Shown here one piece after another: positions 24,285-33,879 of a stretch of 64,000 bases of DNA (position 1 is its first letter; every line of letters begins with the position of its first letter). Both the position numbers and the translations under genes were made by a program. Location of the stretch: contig CP136064.1 in assembly GCA_032622095.1 (NCBI GenBank), positions 184,494,209 through 184,558,208 of the forward strand, written 5' to 3'. The notes beneath the pieces were generated by a model. It did no database searches, had not been told where the DNA came from, and worked only from the letters and a program-made list of their open reading frames with translations. The stretch is from Siphonodentalium dalli (taxonomy: Eukaryota > Mollusca > Scaphopoda > Gadilida > Siphonodentaliidae).

Positions 24285-24446
24285 TCTATACTGGATGGAT
24301 TCTCCCATTCAGTTATACAAGTATACATTGGAATCCTCTATTATTCATATGGAGGGATGTTTATGAAAAATAAGCAGACAGATAATAAATGTGCAGAAGA
24401 AGTCATGTTTATTGGAGGGAAATGTTCAATGAGTATTTAGTATAGA
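24285..24446. mobile_element. Short MITE with CTATACTRRAT ends
   Basis: Left end TCTATACTGGATGGATTC and right end (inverse) TTTCTATACTAAATACTC enclose about 160 bp. A related copy lies at 57345-57480 and a terminal fragment at positions 1-25. Interior markers: CCCATTCAGTTAT and AATAAGCAGAC. Confidence 0.65.
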
Positions 24447-26027
24447 AATGGTTAAAATGCGGGCAAAAGAAACTTGACCATTTTGCATTGTATAGGCTTT
24501 AAAACAACTGCATCGATCTGAATTTTGCCAAATATGATGATTTCGGCCTATTCTTTTTTTCTTGACCCATATACAGCGACTGTAGAGCGCGTTTGTGGAA
24601 ACGATTGTGCGAACTAAATGTGCTAATTTTCTGTCAAAGATTAACTTTTTTTTATTTTTGATATCCCACCCTACATCGACAACTTGAACAAACGTATATT
24701 TGCGATAGCGCAATCATCCATTTCAACCTCAGGCGGATCGGCTCACGTAAATCATGTAAATCCTATATCGCTGCGAGACCATAAGAAGAATAGCTGGCTC
24801 GTTAGACCCACATCTAAAAATAGAATCTTTGGGTCTAAAATTGGTTGTACTAAAATATTCCTAAAATATCAAAAACCCAAAAAAAAAAATTTCAAAACTT
24901 CAAAAAAAATTTTTTCCAAAAAATTTCAAAAACCCGAAAATTAATTTTTTCCACAAAAAATTTCCAAACTTCCAAATTATCAAAACCCCAAAATTTCAAA
25001 ACCCTCAAAATTATTTCTCTAAAAAAAAAGGTTAAATAAAAAATTTATAACGAGTTTTTTCGGTTTCTGATAATCTCGATATTAAAAAATATCGAATGTT
25101 AAATTATTTGCTCGTAATATCTTTCGTTATTTTTTTGTTCAAATATTTTTCATGAATTTATTAATCGATGTTTAGAAATAGCTTTATTGGACATTGTGAC
25201 CAACGGTATGAATGCATACATTCCAGTGTTTTATCGGACGCAGTTCATATAATTGTCATACCTGAAAATAGACACTATTACTTTTTACATAAATAATAAA
25301 GAGCGTTTATTCTTTACACTCTCTCTATCCCATATGACAGGCGTGTATTTTCGTCAATTATTGGAAGTATTGAAATGTACTATGTTGAATCCCTAACGGT
25401 CGAAAATTGTAAGGCGAAATTACAACCCCCCAGAATGAACTGTCATATTGAATGAATGATGATTTAATCTCAGCCATTTTTACATGGAACATGAGCGATG
25501 TACACTCAATCACACACGCCACATTGGTGTTAACAATGTGTCTTTCACACCTTTGCTTTACCAAATGAATTATATTATTTCCCCGGTCACAGCTATATGG
25601 TATTCAGAAAACAAATCGATTTAGAACAAAACGAGTTAGTATCAATTAAGGTTGATAAACTGTGTCATTCACGCGATAATTAGTTATCCATAAAACATGC
25701 ATACATATTACGTCAGGTCGTGAGACACTCAATTATACAAATTGCTTTGATCACATTGTTATAACAACATTACGTAATAACCCCTTATCACTCCAGTCAC
25801 ACTTACGATCATTTTGTATGCCGAAAACTCCAGGTAGCACCGATGATGTAACATTATATCACTGCTATTGTACCAATGATAGGTTCATACATGTTCTATG
25901 TTTAAAAAAATAGATAATCTGCAGGTGTTCACTTGACAACAGATTTTGTACACTCAATCACAGACCAACGTGATAATACCAGCCCACACCCAACCCCCAA
26001 GTTACCTATAATTCTGCTGTGGTTAAG

Positions 26028-26110
26028 CCACAACAACAACAACAACAACAACAACACCAACAACAACAACAACAACAACAACAACAGTCACCAAGCGACA
26101 TAACATCCTG
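26028..26110 (+). pseudogene. Captured 3' end of the zinc finger-polyQ gene (left arm)
   Basis: A CAA array followed by CACCAAGCGACATAACATCCTG. The same end in the intact gene reads CACCAAGCGAATAACATCCTG, so one inserted base removes the stop. It lies opposite in orientation to the arm's intact copy and directly follows a MITE end (CTGCTGTGGTTAAGC). The mirrored fragment is at 30179-30261. Confidence 0.7.
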
Positions 26111-26841
26111 TTTTGATGATCCAATGGCCAATGTCCATAAAGATTTTATTTCCGATGCAAGTCATATTTCAGACTAACTCCTGAAAAGTTACCTATAATT
26201 CTGCTGTGGTTAAGCAGTCCATTATTTAGGGCATACCTGTATGTAGGCCTACCAGTGGATGAATAGTCTGCCGGAGAAGTACTGTGTAGACAGGTCTTGT
26301 CGGTAAGAAAGTCAGACGAGTAGTGAAGGCTCGGCTATTAAAACATAGTAATGCGATAGCGAACATCAAACGAGTCTGCGCACGCATATCTGTCAAAGGA
26401 TACAAGGGCAGTCATTGGTCAATTTATCCCCGGTGTCAGCTCAGTACAATGGCAGTCATTGGTCAATTTATCCCCGGTGTCAGCTCAGTACACAATCGGC
26501 ACGAAGCCGCAGGTCATAATTACTCTTACGAATGAAGAGCGTTGAACATATACGAAATTATTACACGAATGAACTGAAATTTATATTTCACATCTTACCA
26601 ACAACAGATACAGACATAGTCATAGTGTTATATTATCTTACATGTACCCATGCTATGACATACTTAAAGGGGGATAATGCACACACGGTGTGTGGAATGT
26701 TAAAGTGACACGGGGGTAAGGGACGTTATGTAATATTGGTGTGTGAATATTAAAGGAGCATTCTCGCTATACAAACCCCCCTCCCCACTTATAGATATAT
26801 AACGAAGACGAGAATAACATGTTGATGAAGTTTATTGAAAT

Positions 26842-26958
26842 TTAATCATTGTCTGAATCTTCGACCGTTAGATTTACTTCTAAGAGTTTCTTGAATTTTC
26901 TCATCGCTTCATCTGCAGCCCATTCATTATTATATCCGCGTTTGGTCAGTTTGACCAT
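26842..26958 (-). CDS. 38-residue downstream frame, left-arm copy
   Basis: Mirror of 29331-29447 with the same protein: MVKLTKRGYNNEWAADE at the start, SDND-stop at the end. The inverse AATAAA (TTTATT) lies at 26831-26836, immediately downstream. See the right-arm copy for interpretation. Confidence 0.45.
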   Translation of the reverse strand: MVKLTKRGYNNEWAADEAMRKFKKLLEVNLTVEDSDND

Positions 26959-26966
26959 TTTCTTCA

Positions 26967-27290
26967 CTAATCGTATGACACTGATCTTTTCATTTTCTTC
27001 TTATTATTAGACAAACCTCCATCAGACACTCTCTTGTTGGTTTGTTTGGACGCTTTACGTGTGTTTGTCAACTTATTTGCTGCAACTTCTGCTTTGGCCA
27101 TTTCAATCGCTTGCGCTATGGGTGTCACCACGTTAATAATTGGTTTTAGAACGTCTTCTTCACTATCACTAGTTTTAGTTTTGTCAATAAAGTAGCGACC
27201 CTCATTATCTGGCGTTAACTTCCCATCAACCATATCTCTGAAATGTTTTCTCCACATTTCAATATCGGCTGGAATATACGTGATCGACAT
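26967..27290 (-). CDS. 107-residue charged protein, left-arm copy
   Basis: Mirror of 28999-29322 and identical in every residue. See the right-arm copy. Confidence 0.5.
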   Translation of the reverse strand: MSITYIPADIEMWRKHFRDMVDGKLTPDNEGRYFIDKTKTSDSEEDVLKPIINVVTPIAQAIEMAKAEVAANKLTNTRKASKQTNKRVSDGGLSNNKKKMKRSVSYD

Positions 27291-27482
27291 GTTTCTTCAA
27301 AATGTACAGGTCACTCTTTTTTCTGCATTTATTTTAGAAAGTTTATCGTCTCTTATAAAAATCGATTATTGGCCATGAATGCCAAATGCACCATGATAGT
27401 TATCGATGTCAATAATGCGTTTCGTTGAGATCTTGATTGAGTATGCACCAATCAATGAGCAAATAAATGAGCAAGCAGGATG

Positions 27483-27498
27483 TTATTCGCTTGGTGGC

Positions 27499-27541
<43 letters not shown>

Positions 27542-27710
27542 GGGGGTGATGATACTGTTGTTGTTGTTGTTGTTGTTGTTGTGGCTGATGATACTGTTGT
27601 TGTTGCTGTTGTTGTTGTTGTTCTGAAGGCGTGTGTTTAACTTTGATATGACGCTTCAAACTATCTTGCCAAGCATAGACACTTAAGCACTCTTCACATT
27701 GATACTTCAT
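27483..27710 (-). CDS. C2H2 zinc finger-polyglutamine protein, left-arm copy (75 aa)
   Basis: Same protein as 28582-28806 apart from glutamine run lengths (here 15 Gln in the last run, 9 in the middle; there 13 and 10). The zinc finger segment is unchanged, so only the repeat has drifted between arms. A TATA-like box (inverse of TATATAA) is at 27848-27854. Confidence 0.55.
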
Positions 27711-27847
27711 TTAACTAGTTCAGGCTGTCGTTCACAACGTCTCTTAGTGTTGTTTGTACTGGATACAAATTTATCACATTAGCTACAATACAACCTACCT
27801 ATCCAAATGTCAATGCAATTATGAGTGATTTCAATATGAACACTCTA

Positions 27848-27854
27848 TTATATA
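27848..27854 (-). promoter_or_regulatory. TATA-like box, left-arm unit
   Basis: TATATAA on the minus strand, about 140 bases upstream of the zinc finger start codon and just outside the core MITE. Mirror of 28438-28444. Confidence 0.3.
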
Positions 27855-27885
27855 GATATGTGTAACCTGGTGACTGACATGATGA

Positions 27886-28062
27886 TACAGTTATGCACTA
27901 AATAAAGGACTGCTTAACCACAGCAGAATTATAGGTAACTTTTCAGGAGTTAGTCGGAAATATGGCTTGTTGCCATTCATCGGAAAGCTCTCGCCGCCGG
28001 CGGATGTTGTTGGCGGCGGCATTGCGGTGGTGTTGTTGTTGTTGTTGTTGTTGTTGTTGTGA

Positions 28063-28096
<34 letters not shown>

Positions 28097-28180
28097 ATTG
28101 CGGTATTTTACTGCGGCGGCGGTGCCGCCGCCGCCGCCGGGGTCCGCCGCCGGCGGACCCCCGCAGTAAAATACTGCAAT

Positions 28181-28233
<53 letters not shown>

Positions 28234-28406
28234 TGTCACAACAACAACAACAACAACAACACCACCGCAATGCCGCCGCCAACAACATCCGCCGGCGGCG
28301 AGAGCTTTCCGATGAATGGCAACAAGCCATATTTCCGACTAACTCCTGAAAAGTTACCTATAATTCTGCTGTGGTTAAGCAGTCCTTTATTTAGTGCATA
28401 ACTGTA
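27886..28406. mobile_element. Expanded MITE forming the palindrome core
   Basis: TIRs TACAGTTATGCACTAAATAA and its inverse, with TA at both ends, enclose the same markers as the 168-bp element at 9513-9680 (GCCATTCATCGGAAAGCTCTC split across inner arms). The interior has grown to about 330 bp of GCC/GGC and TTG/CAA arrays around a CCGCCGGCGG centre. Long Ala, Gly, Cys and Thr runs in frames here are only the repeats. The two divergent transcription units start just outside this core. Confidence 0.85.
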
Positions 28407-28437
28407 TCATCATGTCAGTCACCAGGTTACACATATC

Positions 28438-28444
28438 TATATAA
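28438..28444 (+). promoter_or_regulatory. TATA-like box, right-arm unit
   Basis: TATATAA about 140 bases upstream of the zinc finger ATG. Position is plausible for a short 5' UTR, but AT-rich DNA makes chance likely. Confidence 0.3.
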
Positions 28445-28581
28445 TAGAGTGTTCATATTGAAATCACTCATAATTGCATTGACATTTGGATAGGTAGGTT
28501 GTATTGTAGCTAATGTGATAAATTTGTATCCAGTACAAACAACACTAAGAGACGTTGTGAACGACAGCCTGAACTAGTTAA

Positions 28582-28753
28582 ATGAAGTATCAATGTGAAG
28601 AGTGCTTAAGTGTCTATGCTTGGCAAGATAGTTTGAAGCGTCATATCAAAGTTAAACACACGCCTTCAGAACAACAACAACAACAGCAACAACAACAGTA
28701 TCATCAGCCACAACAACAACAACAACAACAACAACAACAGTATCATCACCCCC

Positions 28754-28790
<37 letters not shown>

Positions 28791-28806
28791 GCCACCAAGC
28801 GAATAA
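28582..28806 (+). CDS. C2H2 zinc finger-polyglutamine protein, right-arm copy (74 aa)
   Basis: ATG at 28582 opens a frame encoding one canonical C2H2 finger in residues 4-24: CEEC, then 12 residues including VYAWQDSL, then HIKVKH (C-x2-C-x12-H-x4-H). The rest is glutamine runs broken by YHQP and YHHP and ends PPSE. A single finger usually cannot give specific DNA binding alone, so it may act in a complex or bind protein or RNA. It lies upstream of the 107-residue frame on the same strand with a 192-bp gap. The conserved finger alongside a drifting repeat argues for a real gene. No close family was recognised. It may instead be one exon of a spliced unit including the next frame. Confidence 0.55.
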
Positions 28807-28998
28807 CATCCTGCTTGCTCATTTATTTGCTCATTGATTGGTGCATACTCAATCAAGATCTCAACGAAACGCATTATTGACATCGATAACTATCATGGTG
28901 CATTTGGCATTCATGGCCAATAATCGATTTTTATAAGAGACGATAAACTTTCTAAAATAAATGCAGAAAAAAGAGTGACCTGTACATTTTGAAGAAAC

Positions 28999-29322
28999 AT
29001 GTCGATCACGTATATTCCAGCCGATATTGAAATGTGGAGAAAACATTTCAGAGATATGGTTGATGGGAAGTTAACGCCAGATAATGAGGGTCGCTACTTT
29101 ATTGACAAAACTAAAACTAGTGATAGTGAAGAAGACGTTCTAAAACCAATTATTAACGTGGTGACACCCATAGCGCAAGCGATTGAAATGGCCAAAGCAG
29201 AAGTTGCAGCAAATAAGTTGACAAACACACGTAAAGCGTCCAAACAAACCAACAAGAGAGTGTCTGATGGAGGTTTGTCTAATAATAAGAAGAAAATGAA
29301 AAGATCAGTGTCATACGATTAG
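28999..29322 (+). CDS. 107-residue charged protein of unknown family, right-arm copy
   Basis: ATG at 28999. The first ~45 residues look folded (IEMWRKHFRDM, GKLTPDNEGRYF), the middle is acidic to helical (SDSEEDVLKP, AQAIEMAKAEVAAN), and the C-terminus is strongly basic (NNKKKMKRS). I do not recognise the family. A small protein with this layout and a neighbouring C2H2 finger recalls accessory genes of Maverick/Polinton-type elements, but I see no capsid, polymerase, protease or integrase, so this is only a lead. A +2 frame continues past its stop as the 38-residue frame at 29331, suggesting either a broken longer gene or a short overlapping pair. It is identical in the left arm at 26967-27290. 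Confidence 0.5.
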   Translation: MSITYIPADIEMWRKHFRDMVDGKLTPDNEGRYFIDKTKTSDSEEDVLKPIINVVTPIAQAIEMAKAEVAANKLTNTRKASKQTNKRVSDGGLSNNKKKMKRSVSYD

Positions 29323-29330
29323 TGAAGAAA

Positions 29331-29447
29331 ATGGTCAAACTGACCAAACGCGGATATAATAATGAATGGGCTGCAGATGAAGCGATGAGAAAATTCAAGA
29401 AACTCTTAGAAGTAAATCTAACGGTCGAAGATTCAGACAATGATTAA
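29331..29447 (+). CDS. 38-residue downstream frame, right-arm copy
   Basis: Starts 8 bases after the stop of the 107-residue frame, in another frame, and the open frame also extends upstream across that stop. It encodes a basic-amphipathic start (MVKLTKRG), a helical middle (DEAMRKFKKLLE) and an acidic end. AATAAA follows six bases after its stop. Its composition continues that of the preceding frame, so a frameshift in a formerly longer gene, programmed slippage or splicing are all possible. Confidence 0.45.
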   Translation: MVKLTKRGYNNEWAADEAMRKFKKLLEVNLTVEDSDND

Positions 29448-29452
29448 ATTTC

Positions 29453-29458
29453 AATAAA
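29453..29458 (+). terminator. Poly(A) signal AATAAA of the right-arm unit
   Basis: Canonical hexamer six bases past the last stop codon; mirrored at 26831-26836. Such tight packing is typical of compact mobile or viral-type genes. Confidence 0.6.
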
Positions 29459-30178
29459 CTTCATCAACATGTTATTCTCGTCTTCGTTATATATCTATAA
29501 GTGGGGAGGGGGGTTTGTATAGCGAGAATGCTCCTTTAATATTCACACACCAATATTACATAACGTCCCTTACCCCCGTGTCACTTTAACATTCCACACA
29601 CCGTGTGTGCATTATCCCCCTTTAAGTATGTCATAGCATGGGTACATGTAAGATAATATAACACTATGACTATGTCTGTATCTGTTGTTGGTAAGATGTG
29701 AAATATAAATTTCAGTTCATTCGTGTAATAATTTCGTATATGTTCAACGCTCTTCATTCGTAAGAGTAATTATGACCTGCGGCTTCGTGCCGATTGTGTA
29801 CTGAGCTGACACCGGGGATAAATTGACCAATGACTGCCATTGTACTGAGCTGACACCGGGGATAAATTGACCAATGACTGCCCTTGTATCCTTTGACAGA
29901 TATGCGTGCGCAGACTCGTTTGATGTTCGCTATCGCATTACTATGTTTTAATAGCCGAGCCTTCACTACTCGTCTGACTTTCTTACCGACAAGACCTGTC
30001 TACACAGTACTTCTCCGGCAGACTATTCATCCACTGGTAGGCCTACATACAGGTATGCCCTAAATAATGGACTGCTTAACCACAGCAGAATTATAGGTAA
30101 CTTTTCAGGAGTTAGTCTGAAATATGACTTGCATCGGAAATAAAATCTTTATGGACATTGGCCATTGGATCATCAAAA

Positions 30179-30261
30179 CAGGATGTTATGTCGCTTGGTG
30201 ACTGTTGTTGTTGTTGTTGTTGTTGTTGTTGGTGTTGTTGTTGTTGTTGTTGTTGTTGTGG
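30179..30261 (-). pseudogene. Captured 3' end of the zinc finger-polyQ gene (right arm)
   Basis: Mirror of 26028-26110, with the same altered stop region and TTG array followed by the MITE end. Confidence 0.7.
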
Positions 30262-31505
30262 CTTAACCACAGCAGAATTATAGGTAACTTGGGGGTTGGG
30301 TGTGGGCTGGTATTATCACGTTGGTCTGTGATTGAGTGTACAAAATCTGTTGTCAAGTGAACACCTGCAGATTATCTATTTTTTTAAACATAGAACATGT
30401 ATGAACCTATCATTGGTACAATAGCAGTGATATAATGTTACATCATCGGTGCTACCTGGAGTTTTCGGCATACAAAATGATCGTAAGTGTGACTGGAGTG
30501 ATAAGGGGTTATTACGTAATGTTGTTATAACAATGTGATCAAAGCAATTTGTATAATTGAGTGTCTCACGACCTGACGTAATATGTATGCATGTTTTATG
30601 GATAACTAATTATCGCGTGAATGACACAGTTTATCAACCTTAATTGATACTAACTCGTTTTGTTCTAAATCGATTTGTTTTCTGAATACCATATAGCTGT
30701 GACCGGGGAAATAATATAATTCATTTGGTAAAGCAAAGGTGTGAAAGACACATTGTTAACACCAATGTGGCGTGTGTGATTGAGTGTACATCGCTCATGT
30801 TCCATGTAAAAATGGCTGAGATTAAATCATCATTCATTCAATATGACAGTTCATTCTGGGGGGTTGTAATTTCGCCTTACAATTTTCGACCGTTAGGGAT
30901 TCAACATAGTACATTTCAATACTTCCAATAATTGACGAAAATACACGCCTGTCATATGGGATAGAGAGAGTGTAAAGAATAAACGCTCTTTATTATTTAT
31001 GTAAAAAGTAATAGTGTCTATTTTCAGGTATGACAATTATATGAACTGCGTCCGATAAAACACTGGAATGTATGCATTCATACCGTTGGTCACAATGTCC
31101 AATAAAGCTATTTCTAAACATCGATTAATAAATTCATGAAAAATATTTGAACAAAAAAATAACGAAAGATATTACGAGCAAATAATTTAACATTCGATAT
31201 TTTTTAATATCGAGATTATCAGAAACCGAAAAAACTCGTTATAAATTTTTTATTTAACCTTTTTTTTTAGAGAAATAATTTTGAGGGTTTTGAAATTTTG
31301 GGGTTTTGATAATTTGGAAGTTTGGAAATTTTTTGTGGAAAAAATTAATTTTCGGGTTTTTGAAATTTTTTGGAAAAATTTTTTTTTGAAGTTTTGAAAT
31401 TTTTTTTTTTGGGTTTTTGATATTTTAGGAATATTTTAGTACAACCAATTTTAGACCCAAAGATTCTATTTTTAGATGTGGGTCTAACGAGCCAGCTATT
31501 CTTCT

Positions 31506-31884
31506 ACCATATCCATATCCATCCTCGATATCCACGCCCATAGCATAACCTTAATCTTTAATTAGCAACTGAACGCATGCGGAGAGGGGTTCTGATAAGT
31601 TCGGTGAATTGTGCTGCTATCCCCTGTGCACCCGCAATAGTTCTTGTTATCTTGAATGTATATATTTTCTGTATTTAGTGCCAAATTAGTGGGTCAAAAA
31701 TTCACAATAAAATATGTTCAACCAACAAATGTATAAAACATTGAAGATGGCCCATCACAGATTGTACCTTAACCCTTTCATGACGGGAGCTGCAGTATTA
31801 AAGATCATATGCCAGTGAATTATCTTATATATGCGAGTCTCCCATCGGGAGCCTCGCATATATAAAATAATGTACTGACTTACA
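31506..31884. other. Palindrome flank and outer dispersed repeat
   Basis: 31775-31884 contains a GGGAGCTGCAG box and GCGAGTCTCCCATCGGGAGC, a small palindrome followed by CTCGCATATATAA. The same marks occur at 35283-35330 and 51640-51760, so this is a dispersed element interrupted here by the nested block. Confidence 0.5.
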
Positions 31885-32314
31885 GGCCCGATTCGTCATC
31901 TCAGGTTTAAACATGGTCTACGTAAACATCTAGGTTTAAACCGCCGTGAGTCAGCAAAATCCGTGGTTTAAACCCGCGACCGCAGGTCTAAGTGACGCAT
32001 TCGTCATATCTGGTTTAAACCTGGTCCAGCCAGACCAGTGGTTTAGAAGTAGTGTCTCTGTATCGTCGAGATAATTGATCGTACTTTCCTAATGCGGACG
32101 CCTCGTTTTATTGATTGCGAAAATCAATAATTACGGCAGCGACCATATTTTGATTGGAAATGTATAAGCGAGAAGCACTCACACCTATAAAGCGTGTGGG
32201 GATAAGTTTTTGTCAATTTCTATATTTTGTTTGCGTTTTATAAGCTTAAATCGGCAACTACACCATCTAATTCGGCGGTCCAGCTAAACGAGCTTTACCG
32301 AGGCTATACTTGAG
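31885..32314 (+). mobile_element. MITE with GGATTCGTCATCTC ends, tandem copy A
   Basis: Starts GGCCCGATTCGTCATCTCAG then GTTTAAAC; a 430-bp unit rich in GGTTTAAACC motifs. Copy B follows directly at 32315 in the same orientation. Confidence 0.7.
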
Positions 32315-32757
32315 GGCCGGATTCGTCATCTCAGGTTTAAACCTGGTATACGTAAACCTCTAGGTTTAAACCGCCGTGAGTCAGCAAAATCCGTGGTTTA
32401 AATCCGAGACCACGGGTATAAGTGACGCATTCGTCATCTATGGTTTAAACCTGGTCCAGCCAGACCAATGGTTTAGCAGTAGTGTCTCTGTGTCGTCGAG
32501 ATAATTAAACGTACTTTCCTAATGCGGACCGCCTCGTTTTATTGATTGCGAAAATCAATAATTACGACAGCGGTCATATTTTGATTGGAAATTTATAAGC
32601 GAGCAGCAGTCACACATATACAGCGTATGGGGATAAGTCTTTGTCAATTTCAATATTGGTTTTGCGTTTTATAAGCTTAAACCGGCAACTAAACCATCTA
32701 ATTCGGCGGTCCAGCTAAAACCAGCTTTATCGAGGCTAAACTTGAGATGACGAATCC
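32315..32757 (+). mobile_element. MITE with GGATTCGTCATCTC ends, tandem copy B
   Basis: Starts GGCCGGATTCGTCATCTCAG and closes with the inverse GAGATGACGAATCC, which copy A has lost at the junction. Interior matches copy A at roughly 90 per cent by eye. Confidence 0.7.
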
Positions 32758-33879
32758 GTCTTTTCTTTATCGCGGTTTAGAATTGTCAAACAATCAATCA
32801 AAGGGTGGAGCTGTAAATAATCTCGCGTGATGGCGTGTCTAAGTGGCGACTGCCGACTGGTGTTATCACGTCACAGTTGATTCATTCGCACGCGAGTTTG
32901 ATAACTTATTTTGATGTCGATCATACCACAAAGATCTACTCTGGCTACGCCCATAAATTCCCATAATATTCTACCAGTTCAAAACCTGGGAACCTTTTTG
33001 ATTTTCTGCATGACGGGAAATTTATGACATTGAAAAAAAATCAACGCATGTAAAATATTTCTTTATTAAAACTGTCCCTCTGCATGGTTGCCCACTTCCA
33101 ACAGTTCAGATGCCGCTTATGGTGTGCACTCTTAAGCAAATAGCCTTGGTCCAGGATTGACTCGACTCTGGAGACTTTATTCAGCGCCAGAGGGGCTTTG
33201 CGCACATTCGGATCATTTGAACATTTTATTTTTTTTAAAACATTAACTAAATTTAAAACAAACAAAATGTTAATTTAAATTTTGTTTCTTTTTAGATTCA
33301 ACTCCTTACTCAATTTAACACCATTTTTTCATTTTTATTTAAATTATATTTTACTTATTTTTACGTCAATTTTTGTTAAAACCTAACGCCGTTATACCAC
33401 ACGAATCACCACACCTAACTTGATTGAAATCGGTCCAGGGGGTATTGGGGAACAGTTGCGAACATACAAACGGACACACAGATAGACAGCTCCTATACCC
33501 TTTAATATATACAGATATACATGTAAATAGCGCGAACCTCGTGTTGAGAGACATGCCCTTTGTTAAATTGATTTAAACACAGAATGAGATCGGATTAATA
33601 GTCAATGAGCGATACTTGTTTCTCAATGAATAAATCCGTTGAGCGTGCATGCGGTCACGATAATTTATAACGTGTCAATAACCATTATATCGGCCTATCT
33701 TTTGGTCCGATTGGTAAGAGGGTAGTTTGATTGCATAACCATATCACCGAATCGAGTTGTCAATTAGCTGGCAACTGAACGACAAAAACGCCCCCTTAGA
33801 CCCGGTTTGGCTGGACCGCCAATGTAGGTTTAAACCAGGTTTAAACTCGGAGGTTTAAAGCGGAGATGACGAATCCGCC
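32744..33879 (+). repeat. Large direct repeat C1 (about 1.14 kb)
   Basis: Begins GAGATGACGAATCCGTCTTT and ends at a second GAGATGACGAATCC after GGTTTAAACCAGG motifs. Carries boxes GTGTTATCACGTCACAGTTG and CCAGTTCAAAACCTGGGAAC. No protein recognised. Confidence 0.75.

Larger units (their letters stand above)
24784..31505. repeat. Giant near-perfect palindrome (6.7 kb, arms about 3.36 kb)
   Basis: From AGAAGAATAGCTGGCTCG at 24784 to its inverse ending at 31505, the sequence reads the same on both strands. Paired positions sum to 56289, or 56292 near the core. The differences I found are length changes in CAA/TTG and GCC/GGC microsatellites. Each arm carries an A/T-rich low-complexity outer end (24860-25030), a 40-bp tandem duplication (26405-26490), partial MITE ends (to 26241), a captured CAA-rich gene tail, and an outward-pointing transcription unit. 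The centre is CCGCCGGCGG near 28145. Arms this alike mean very recent duplication, ongoing gene conversion, or a foldback artefact of sequencing and assembly. Confidence 0.92.

Noticed and set aside
25358-25564. 68-residue frame repeated in both palindrome arms (also 30725-30931)
   Set aside because: It starts only at a TTG codon, has no upstream signal and no domain; duplicated simply because the arms are identical.
26323-26535. 70-residue frame repeated in both arms (also 29754-29966)
   Set aside because: Starts at GTG and its second half is a translated 40-bp tandem duplication (GQFIPGVSS-type repeat in shifted frames); not supported as a gene.
27962-28330. 117-residue frames on both strands rich in Ala, Gly, Cys and Thr
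   Set aside because: They are translations of GCC/GGC and TTG/CAA arrays in the palindrome core; their mirrored start confirms a repeat origin.
23389-28806. CRISPR-like periodicity in CAA/TTG arrays
   Set aside because: Simple trinucleotide repeats without spacers in a eukaryotic genome.
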